A stretch of 64,000 bases of DNA, from NCBI GenBank assembly GCA_963920705.1, contig OY987230.1, positions 13,107,320-13,171,319 of the forward strand, given 5' to 3'. Source of the stretch: Odiellus spinosus (Eukaryota; Arthropoda; Arachnida; Opiliones; Phalangiidae). Shown in pieces: positions 23,510 through 34,100 of this stretch (positions are counted from its first letter, which is position 1; the number at the start of each line of letters is the position of its first letter). Made by a program: the position numbers and the translations under genes. Under the pieces are notes generated by a model. The model made no database searches, had not been told where the DNA came from, and was given only the letters and a program-made list of their open reading frames with translations.

Positions 23510-25567
23510 TTGTATCAGGGGTAGTTCAGGAGTCGCAAACTTTCATAATTTTTGAAATAACGATCTCGACTTATAAAATTTTATGCATTTATAGGTTTCT
23601 GTTGATGTTAAAATATTTTTATACCTCCAAGTGGCTATTCTAAATCCAAAACCATTTTTACACGAGTGGAGTTCAAAGGTCACGCTGCCTATTCAAGGAT
23701 GCAAATGCCGTTTAGTGATTTTGTTCTACGCGATTTTCTTATCAGGATCTTTCTTATAATACTTTGCTTTCTGTGTTTTTCAGTAACCATGAATTCAAAA
23801 ATAAATAGTCAGGCTTGAAAGATCTTGGATCAAATTCCATTGGTTTTTCGTCTATCTGTTTCAATAAACCTTAATTTTGGACCTTCGAACGAGAACGAAA
23901 TACTATTCGATGTACAAGTAAACAATATATCTTAGATTTTCCATCTCTAAACGATGTATGCGTAAACCAACTAAGATGACCAAAGGAAAAATGTAGTCCC
24001 TTAGAAATTCTACTTTACGATTTTTGAGTCTAAATCCAGTTTTTATGTTAGGCTTCATTAAATATTATATTGATAAATAATAAATAAATTTCATCGACAG
24101 TTGTCTAAAACAGCTAAGCAAGAATATTCATATGGGTAGGCTAAATATATTTAGCTTCAGGTCCCAAACATTAACATAAAGAGTCCACCCTAATGACATG
24201 TTTGGTTCCCTTGAAGAGAATTTATAGGGGCTCCCAACTCGGTCCCAAATAAAATTAAAAGTAGGCTATATTTTAGACTCCATTAAAATAATGTTTTTTT
24301 GGGCATATATGGCAGCCAATTTTATCCAAACTAAAATTACAAGTAGGCTATTTTTTGGGTCGCTTGACGTGTATTTACGGGCATAAAAGGTCCTCAACTT
24401 GGTCATAATTGCCTGACGAAACACATTTTTGAACGAGCGTTTTACTGAATCTACGTTATCGAAAAATTAAAAAAATTAGTTTTATAAATTTTTAAGCATT
24501 CTCAAGTTATGATAAAAATGTTAAAAAAGGTCATAATTTGTCATCTGATCTGAAAAAGAATATGGCGCGCGTGTGTTTGATATCATTAAGTACCACGCGA
24601 GTCGCGTGGTACGGTTATCAGTGACTCTGCCGATAAGCTGGGATTTTCTCTCTAAGTTGTGTCGAGGGGAGAACAACGAGGATGATGATCGTTCGCTGTC
24701 CGTCAATTTAACATTGGTAACGCCCATCGAGCATAGCTCAAGGTAAAGCTAATTTTAATAACTGGAAGCATGAAATGCGCCGACTCTCAAGGAACCTCCT
24801 ACTACTCTCAAGGAACCTCCTACACCTTGAATAAGACATCCTTGGTATCATATAAACGGGACCCTACTCCTGGTTGTAGAAACTCCCCGGGTTTGAAACC
24901 AATTCAGACGAGACCCTAGGTTTGTACGCATTGAAATTCCGTCTGGCTCTACCTCCAGCCAATGAACATCCTGGCTATACATCCAGGTTGAAAATGCACT
25001 TCGCGCTGAAAGGCGACCTACGCATCCGCTCTCTACATTCATTCTGAGATTGAGAAAAAACGCTCCCTTTATACTCGCTGAATTGACGAGGTGAACTTAG
25101 CTACTAAAAAGTGTCGCTTAAAACAGTATTTCACGATTTTTTAAACCGTATACTACCTTATTTCCCTTCTTATTGTTTTATTTTCCCTACTTTAGTGTTG
25201 GATTTTAATTGATGGCCGGTTTTGGTTGACCATTTCAACTTAAATATATATAAAACGGAGTTTTAAGGCGCAAAGGCTTACGGTCTTCGTTTTAAATGCG
25301 CTATTCTAAACGGGCCATTGCCAGCCTCAGGCTCCCGAGTCCCGTCGCCCGTCTGAGAGAGAGATTATTTTGCCGCTCGCTCCCAGGGTAAATATTCTAT
25401 TTTAAATTATAACTCAATAGTGGAGTCTATTACTGAAGATATAAAATGTTTTTTACATCGAACTCAAATATAGAACGCCAACCATGTCGTACAAACAACT
25501 AAATTTCAAGTATATCTTAACCTTGGTAAATAATATTATAATATAATGAAGGGGCCTTAATAGAAGT
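23510..25567. other. Intergenic region right of the ALDH cluster
   Basis: Similarity to the copy B flank ends at about 23525. Nothing coding is recognised. It includes a diverged direct repeat of roughly 90 bp (about 24235-24280 and 24310-24360, both with AGTAGGCTATTTT-like sequence) and a perfect hairpin at 24590-24612. Confidence 0.6.
24590..24612. repeat. Perfect 10-bp inverted repeat, 3-bp loop
   Basis: GTACCACGCG, AGT, CGCGTGGTAC: a perfect palindrome in AT-rich surroundings, unlike its neighbourhood in base composition. Function unknown. Confidence 0.85.
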
Positions 25568-25905
25568 GTCTATTTTGGCCGGTTTTTCGGGCGTCGGCCA
25601 TAACCCGCCAAAATAGCGCCCTCTTGGCTGTTAACTATTTTGGCCGGGTTTTCGGGCCTCTTAAATTCGCCGACTGAAATTTCAATATTAAGTTAGGTAA
25701 GGTTAGGTTAGTAAGAGGCTCGAAAAACCGGCCAAAATAATCAACAGCCAAGAGGGCGCTATTTTGGCGGGTTATGGCCGACGCCTGTAAAAACGGCCAA
25801 AATAGCCCAGTCTCGGTTCGGGGCTATTTTGGCCGGTTTTTCGGGGCAAAATAGAGCCCGCTCAGCAAGGAGCTATTTTGGCCCGAAAAACCGGCCAAAA
25901 TAGAC
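25568..25905. mobile_element. GC-rich nested fold-back element
   Basis: Two arms of about 93 bp (25570-25662 and 25712-25805) are near-perfect inverted copies around a 50-bp spacer containing AGGTTAGGTTAG. Two further inverted copies of the end motif CTATTTTGGCCGG follow (about 25823-25855 and 25872-25903), so the motif occurs about six times in alternating orientation and the outermost copies again form an inverted pair. There is no ORF and no clear target duplication. Probably a non-autonomous fold-back transposon. Confidence 0.8.
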
Positions 25906-26159
25906 GCGGCCAAAAAATTATACATAGTATTCACGCCTAGGCGGATCTTAGGTTTTCCCCTCTTACTAACAGGGGGGTTGGAATTTCAAACTGTTTGGCG
26001 GTAAATCATGAACTCTCTCGGCATTTGGGTGGTCAAGTATTGTGTGGTTTTTAAGGCGCTTTTGCGTATATGATAATTTACATATTATTTAAAGTAAGTT
26101 TGACCTTAATATTGCGTGTTAAACCAACGTTGAATAAGGTTCGCGGAAATATATTCTTC

Positions 26160-26590
26160 GGCGAGGCAGTGATCGAAATCATCGCCCGTTTTAAGACGCC
26201 TTAGTAAGCCTAGGCTCCTTGTTCTCGCCGCGAGACTCTCTCGCGCTTATTCCGTTCCCACCCAAGGCTGTCTCGGCGAGTCGGCGTCGCCCGCCTTGAC
26301 GAAAAACGAAGAGAGGAGAGAGGGTCGCCGCTCTCCGTAGTCGTTGAGCGACGGGCGATAGGCTTACGCGTAACGGAAAAAGCACGAGTGCCGGGAGCTC
26401 GAGACCAGGGAGCCTAGGCCTACAAACGCGGAAGGCCCCGTTCCCCCGTAACGATCTTCGCGAGCGAAGTGAAATTTGGTGATACCACAGGTGGAAAATT
26501 CGACGAAAAAGTTTTAAGAAAGCCGCGGAAGGCAACAGAAAAACCAAGCGTAGCAGCCTAATAGCAGACGAAAAAATAGATCCCAACGAC
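26160..26590. other. CpG-rich patch
   Basis: A GC-rich, CpG-dense stretch in otherwise AT-rich DNA. A 131-residue - strand frame (26191-26586) is rich in Arg and Leu, as expected from GC-rich chance reading, and matches no family I know. It could be a promoter-type island or sequence of foreign or repeat origin. Confidence 0.5.
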
Positions 26591-27104
26591 GTTTTATAAC
26601 AGACCGCGCCATCTATACCAAATTTTATATCACTTTTTAATTTTAACTTTGATTAATTTATATATATATATATATTTAATCGTTTCGGGGCCCAATAATT
26701 GTTTATATAATTAAATATAATTTAATTCCTTATTATTATTAGTCGGTAACGCCATCTGTTGAGATGATTCATCATAAAATTTGTAATTCAATGGCGTAAG
26801 CCCCTGCAAGTTGGTTTATGAGTATGAACATTCCGAATTCGTCAATACGGTATAGCAGTAGTAGCATACCGAAAAATGACCACCCAAATGGTTTCCGAGT
26901 TTAACCATTAAATTCTTTTCAAAGTAGAGAAGAGACTTTGTTCTGTGTTTCAAAGTTTAAAACCCAGTTCGTGATATATGTTAAAAATTCTTCTTATTAA
27001 ACAAGATGGTGTTTAATAAATCTTCTAGATTACATCTTTTTTACTCGTTTTTAGTCACACCAATTTCAATTGGTGTAGGCTCTAACTATATACCGTACTG
27101 TCTG

Positions 27105-27306
27105 AAGTGAAATTTTAAAACTTTTACATGAAAAATTTTAAACTTTTACATGAAATATTTTAAACTTTTACATGAAATATTTTGAACTTTTACATGAAAT
27201 ATTTTGAACTTTTACATGAAATATTTTAAACTTTTACATGAAATATTTTAAACTTTTACATGAAATATTTTAAACTTTCACATGAAAAATTTTAAACTTT
27301 TACATG
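27105..27306. repeat. 22-bp minisatellite
   Basis: About nine copies of a 22-bp unit AAATATTTTAAACTTTTACATG with single-base variants, just left of the fold-back element at 27524. Confidence 0.95.
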
Positions 27307-27523
27307 ACAAATGCCTCTATCCAGCATTATCTTAATTGGTGTGCCTTATTATGGGGTTGACCATGTTGTTTATATTAAAATAAGTCGCTCCCTTTTCATT
27401 TTCAAACAGACATCTGAGCTTTTTAGTGAGATATTGAGGCGGGTATTCGTTTTGGTGTACGAACAAAGACCATTTAATCATTTTTGTGTGATTTTTATCA
27501 CAATAGTTTCTTCAAAGGGGCAG

Positions 27524-28510
27524 ATATTATAAAAAAAACCAGTTGGGCGGATGCCCATCTAGAATGGAAGGCTATCAGTGACAGATATTACAATTCAGAA
27601 TGGACAGATATAATTTTTTATTACTTCCCAGAATGGACAGATATAATTTTTTATTGCAACTCAGAATGGGCAAATATAATTTATTACAACTCGGAATGGA
27701 CAGATATTATTTATTATAACTCGGAATGGGCAGATATAATTTATTACAACTGAAATGGACAAATTTCCCTTTTAAATAACTGCAATTAAGCCAAACCTCT
27801 CGCGGATAACTCTGCCCTTTATACGAAACATTTTCATTGAAAAATCAAACATTTGACGTTAAAAATGTGTAGTAAAATAATTTCTATTTATTTCATAAAT
27901 GTTAATTTTATATTAATAATTAAGAAAATAACGTACACTAAATATAAATGCTATAGGCGCAATAAATAGGTTACAAATGTTATATAATATTTCCTTTCGA
28001 ATTGCAGTGTTTCTCATTGAAAAATAAATCATTTGACGCAATAATGTGTAGTTAAAATAATTTAAATATTTATATCACCATTGTTAATTTATTATTTATA
28101 ATTAAGAAAATAACGTATACTAAATATAAATACTACAGGCACAATAAATAAGTTACACTGTTTATATTCCAACAAATATTGCATACCTCCTTTCCAATTC
28201 CACAGTTTCGTATAAAGGGCAGAGTTATCCGCGAGAGGTTTGGCTTAATTGCAGTTATTTAAAAGGGAAATTTGTCCATTTCAGTTGTAATAAATTATAT
28301 CTGCCCATTCCGAGTTATAATAAATAATATCTGTCCATTCCGAGTTGTAATAAATTATATTTGCCCATTCTGAGTTGCAATAAAAAATTATATCTGTCCA
28401 TTCTGGGAAGTAATAAAAAATTATATCTGTCCATTCTGAATTGTAATATCTGTCACTGATAGCCTTCCATTCTAGATGGGCATCCGCCCAACTGTTTTTT
28501 TTTATAATAT
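27524..28510. mobile_element. Fold-back element with 306-bp inverted arms
   Basis: Arms 27524-27829 and 28205-28510 are near-identical inverted copies. Each arm has an outer unique part (CAGTTGGGCGGATGCCC), five tandem units of about 30-33 bp around GAATGG(A/G)CA(G/A)ATATAAT, and an inner part (CCTCTCGCGGATAACTC). The centre holds two direct repeats of about 150-180 bp (about 27833-28013 and 28014-28165). The matching 88/89-residue frames in the two arms (repeating NSEWTDIIYY-type units) come from the tandem units and are not evidence of a protein. The ends have no obvious target duplication. Confidence 0.88.
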
Positions 28511-28840
28511 ACTTTCTTTTAATAAAGCAATAAGCCGCAATAAGCAAACTCGAAACTTCGTAGAAGTAGTAAGAGTCAAGGCCTCCTCATAATCTCTTTT
28601 TAACGATATAATTTGTTACGGTATGTATGGCTACGCTATAAGTCTCGAAATATTATATCAACAAGCTCGCGCCTCCAAATTAAAGGGACACGATCTAGTC
28701 AAAATTATTTTCCGCTATAAAGGATGTAGAAAATATATGTTTGACCCCACCAAAAAATATACTACTCACGAAATTTGCTACAGAAGGTTACCCAAGAAAT
28801 CCGATACTTAAATAAAAATGTAAGCGATTGGAAATCTTTT
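28511..28840. other. Spacer with an unassigned short ORF
   Basis: Contains a 62-codon + strand frame (28623-28811) that is Lys/Tyr-rich and without a recognisable domain, start context or splice partner. I do not call it a gene. Confidence 0.4.
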
Positions 28841-28859
28841 CAAATTATGGGCATTCGTA

Positions 28860-29340
28860 ATTTGTTAAGGATTTGATAATTATTAGGGATTTAAATTTTG
28901 GGGGGGGGGGATTTAATATTTCTTCTGGTTTTGAAGATTCGTTAAGGAATAGTTTGGGATTCAAAGATTTCATAGGGATTGGTTTGGGATTTGAAGACTA
29001 CATAGGTATATAAGATTTGTTCGAGGTTTGATGATTTTCATTTCGGGAATTGAAGATTTGTTCGGGATTAGTTTAGGATTTGAAGATTTGTTCGGGATTA
29101 GCTTGGGATTGAAAAATTTGTTCGAAATTAGTTTTGGATTTGAAGATTTGTTCGGGATTAGTTTAGAATTTGAAGATTTATTCGAAATTAGTTTGGAATT
29201 TGAAGAATTGTTCGGGATTAATTTGGGAATTGAAGATTTGTTCGGGATTAGTTTGGGATTTGAAAATTTATTAGGGATTTGAAGATTTTCCAGGGATTTC
29301 TTTTGGATTTGAAGATTTTTCAAGTAGTTTAAATTTCAAA
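28860..29340. repeat. 33-bp degenerate minisatellite
   Basis: About 12 diverged copies of a unit like TTTGAAGATTTGTTCGGGAT plus TAGTTTGGGA. The 33-bp period is a multiple of three, so long frames stay open on both strands (29028-29282 + and 28970-29323 -). This explains the apparent 11-residue repeat proteins. A G-run lies at 28900-28909. Confidence 0.9.
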
Positions 29341-31126
29341 ATTTGACCGTAATTTTAAGATTAGTTCGTAATTTGAAAATTTGCTCAGTCATTGAAGATT
29401 TGCTAGGGATTAAAATTATTCGAATATTTCCAATCTTCGACTCTACGAGTTTTGTAGAAGGTTATCAGTTAATAAAAAAATAAATCGGTGTTAAAATGAC
29501 GGATCTATAGAGAATATTAATACAGTACAAAATTAGTTGGTAAAATAGTGAGAGATGGAGCAGAGTAATACATACTGTTAAACTTAATATAGGAGACTAA
29601 ATTACCTTTGCAACTATAATGCTCAAAACGGATGTTTCCGGACTGTAGTAGTTGAAAACGTACCGGTGTTTACACCATCAGCACCTGTTATTGCAGTAAC
29701 CAGGTCGAGCGGAAACGTTTCTCAAAAGTACCTGTACTAAATTAATATGTTATTAAATTTTACCTTTAAAATAATGCATTTTCTCAAACCCACTGTCAAA
29801 TACAAAAAAAAAAAAAAAAAAAAAAATAATAATAAAAAATGTTTGATACAAAACGTGCATGCTGAAAAATAATTCGACTTAAAACTGGGCATTGCAGTTA
29901 TTACCTAAAATATGACATTTACACACCTATGAACTATGACCTTTAAAATACAAATTTCGCTTTCCGATATATATCATATCCAGTCAATCAGTGCAAAGAT
30001 ACGACTGATTCAACCTTGGAGATGATAGATTTGGAGAGATAGGTTTAAATGTTACATGTCACTGGCGCCGTGAGTGTTTTAGGCGATAGAAAAACTCCTG
30101 TTTTTCATCTTTTCATAGACACTTATTACAATTGTCAAGTTTATTGACAACCGTCCCCTATTGTCTCATTATGATAATAATATTATCGCAGTGCGATTAA
30201 AAAAATGTATCATTTTGTTAAATAATATTTTTATTGCAAACATTTTTGAGCCTTTTGCGCCTCGATATTTATATCAAATTCCACGTTCTTTCTTTTATCA
30301 ATCGCGTTATTTTCACCCTCAAAAAACCCCATAATTATTTCTGTTGCTGTTGTTGTTGTTGGTCTTTGCTTAATTTCAAAGATATATTAGAACATCTGGT
30401 AAATATAATAAATTAAAGAGTAAAAAGCTTGGTGTTTAGCACGCTTTTAGAGATCTCTCTTTCTTACTAATTACATAAGCGTGTCTTAATTCTCAATTCA
30501 AATTAGTTTCGGTTTCAAATCGAAATTTAGTCTATTTTGTTTTGGATTTGTTTTTGGTAGTAATATACGATTTAATTATTTTTCTCTTCTAAGTTTGTTT
30601 TCTCTTGTATTGGCATTATGGTATTGGTAATAATTAGTTAATCACGCCTTTTGCTATTGTAGTTAGCGATAATTTAAGGTTAATACGTTGTTTTTCGTTA
30701 AATGTTAGTTATTAGTTAGCATTGTCACGGTTTAAAATGAATAAAATAAAGAATATATTTAAATATAAATATCTCGATCTTTCCTGAGGATTTGCTGCTT
30801 AGAAAGGATTGGGGGGCAAGGAATATTTGTTGTTTTTTCTTCTTGGTTTTATTATTTATATTTATAATCTTCACTTTGCGTAATTTTGGCGAAATTATTA
30901 GTTCTTAATTTCTACCGTCGAAAATAGTTTTTTTTTTTTTTTAATATATTTACTTTTGCTTTTCGTAGTTTATTGCTCTCACTTTCGAGTTTTTGTTTTA
31001 AGTTTATAAGTTTCTTTTTCTTTTCCGAGTCACGGATTATAAATATTCATTGTCTATCGCCACGTAATTTGTATAATTGTGTGTCTTTTTTTATATCATT
31101 TGTTTTATTTTTTTTTACACGAATTG
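29341..31126. other. 3' flank and 3' UTR of the DUF704x-type gene
   Basis: AT-rich and without a recognisable gene. It must contain the 3' UTR of the - strand gene ending at 31127. It includes poly-A/AAT (29803-29840) and a T-run (30930-30942). Confidence 0.6.
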
Positions 31127-34100
31127 TCACCGCGAAACTAGAAACTTGAAAATCGTCCAAGAAGAAGAGAAGAACAATGTTAGTAGGGACAGACGGACGG
31201 AGACGCCGGAATCGACCAGTTCTTCACACTCGCCTTATTTACGAAAGAGATGTGAAAGTTTTGATCGCCAGATGGTTGTAGGGGAATCGTTTGAAAACGT
31301 AAAACAGGGATAAAATTGGAAGCGGGATAGTTATGAAGAAAGAAACGTGTTAATTTTGTTAGTTATGTTATAGTGGAAGAGATAGTAAACTTTGAACTAT
31401 AATGCAATGAAAGTGAGGTTGAAGAGTCAATTCTATAATAATAGGACTTGTTTCCGCATTAAAGGGAGAATGCAAGCTAACAACAAGTGATTTTTATCGA
31501 TTCCTTATCGTTTAAATAGACCTAAACTTTTTTTACACAAATAAAAATTATCCGCATAATAGGCTTAGCTGAATTCATGAAGATCATGAATTTCTACGCA
31601 TTGATGACCCTTCAATGCGAAGATATTCAGGGTCTCCGTGAATCTAGCTAAGCCTATTTTCCGGGTAAATTTTAAATTTCTGTTTGTAAAATAAAAATTA
31701 AGGGTATTTCAACGATTAGGAATGGATAAAATAAATCACTTGTTATACGTTGCATTCTCCCTTTAAACGTTTGGAAAATGTCTGTAATTAAAATTGGGAT
31801 TTCGATCCAATGAGAATGAAGCGAAATTTGAGTCTGAACCCCATTATTTTTCCATTAAACAAACTTTTCATAACTCCGCAAATCCTTAGTTTCGTGAAAT
31901 TCGAGTTAATGTAAAATATTTTTCTTCCTTATTAGACAGCTATATTAGAATTATATTAGGGTTAAGGACTAGATTATTTATAAGAACGTTAACTTCCCCT
32001 ATAATAATCATGTTCATAATCATAAAACCCGCACCTCGACCCAATTTTACAAAATGATACCCGAGAGAATAAAGAGTATGATGAGTAAATAAATTCGTCA
32101 TAACGACGTTCCATCACTTTAGGGCCAATATTATATCTATATCTAGATGGCTAAAACGGTCGTTTAGTCGGCCGCCTGGCAGACCATTTCGTATTCGCGA
32201 GAAGGAAATTTTATAGCTAGACGATTAGCCTACTTTTCGGATTCGGGTATCGATTACCGGAAAGTCGGGGCCGGATATAACCCCAAAGGTTCCGGCCCAC
32301 CCCCTACCCTATCACGCCCGGAAAATGGCGCGAACTGTTAAAAAAAACCTAATGTAAAATAAAATAAGCATTTTCTTTAGGACTCACCCGCCGACGAGAT
32401 GTTGTAGGTGAGATTTCCCGTGATTCCAGGAATCACGGAACGATGGCACGTATCGTGAAGCCCCGAGAAGTACGTGACCTTCTCTGTTAGAGAGAAGACC
32501 ATGCAATACTTGGACCTGGAGCCTCGCAATTCGGCTATCAAATAACTGCGATCATCTTCGTCCCAGCCTCCGTGGCACCGGAACGCTAAAAATAATAACA
32601 TTAATATTAACTATTTCTTTGGAGTCATAATTTAAAAGAATGATAATTTTTTTTCTTTCGTGATATCACGGAATAACAACGTTTTCCTTTCGTGATATCA
32701 CGGAATAAGAACGTTTTCCTTTCGTGATATCACGGAATAAGAACTTTTTCCTTTCGTGATATCACGGAATAATAACTTTTTCCTTTCGTGATATCACGGA
32801 ATAATAACTTTTTCCTTTCGTGATCAAGGAATGATAAATATGTTGTTTTTTCTTTGAAATAATATAACTTAAAGGATGATAAGGTTTTTGACTTGAAATA
32901 ATATAACTTAAAGGATGATTAGGTTTTTGACTTTGAAATAATAGAACTTCAAGGGATGATATAAGTGATGAATTTGTTGTTTTTTTCGTTGAAAGATACC
33001 TTACATAGCTTTGAAAAGAAATATTTTTTCGAATGACTCTAGAATAAACATTTGTGTCACTAAATGTAGGCTTTTCCGCGAACACTAGTGTGCAACGGTT
33101 GCAACACTTTTACAGGTGTTACTTTGCAAAACAATTAGAAAGCTAACTATACTAACTGTATGTTACTCTCAAAACATTGTAAATATATTTTTGTTTCATA
33201 TAATCAACTGTTCAGTTTTTAAAATATAGAATATAATCTTTTATAGCCTTTATTTATGATTTTTTTGTTGTTAATAATTGTGTTCATTTGCCCAAAATTT
33301 GTTGGATATGGTGAATAATTTACAATAATATTAATATAATTTTCGAGTCTGCTTCTGCGTATGGTTAAGAGAAATAGTTTATTAAATAAACGTTTATTTT
33401 ACTTGGAAGTCTCGAAAATTATATTAATATTATTATAATTGCGTTATTCTGGCCCTCAACTTGTAAAATATGCTTGTGGACCCGACTTTGGTTTGGGTTC
33501 TTCCTTGCATTAAAAAGGATTTGTAAAATATACAAAAAGGTAATTAATATTAATTCGTTCATTCTACAGTTGGAACACTTCTGTACGCGTCTAGCGTAGG
33601 AAATAGGGTCTGAGATGTTTCTAATCCTAGTCTACAACTTTTATAGCCGAGCTAAGTGGCGCCGCTTCGAGACAAAGTAAACCGTAAACCTCTCCAATTT
33701 CTCAACTTAATTGGACAAGACGTTGTTTTAATTGTTTTAACGGCAATGCCACTCTTAAAAACTCACTTTTCTTTTCTCGGTAAGTGGCACAGGTGGTAAG
33801 GAACTCGAGGGTGTCGCGGTTTTGACATCCGACGACCGAGACTTGGCTTCCGCCACGACAGGAACGATAAACCGCGGTGGTTTGGACCCGAAGACCATTG
33901 GTCAAGGCCAACGGAGGGCATTCGACCGCCCCGCTAGACGGAGCTGAAAATATATCATTACCAAATGCCTAAATTAATCAAAAGGGACTTGGAAATGACT
34001 TTCGGATGGGGTTCGTATGAAAGGGCTAGGGGATAGGACAAATGGAAAAGGGGGAAGCATAGTTGATTAAGACGCGTTTCCATACAAAACGTTTTCCCAC

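Noticed and set aside
25690..25712. Telomere-type (TTAGG)n remnant
   Set aside because: Only about two TTAGG-like units, inside a fold-back element; too short to call.
26191..26586. A 131-codon - strand ORF
   Set aside because: Its Arg/Leu-rich composition is expected from CpG-rich DNA, and no family motif or splice partner was found.
27484..27753. A repeat protein encoded by both arms of the fold-back element
   Set aside because: The frame follows from short tandem units; no start context, transcript signal or domain supports it.
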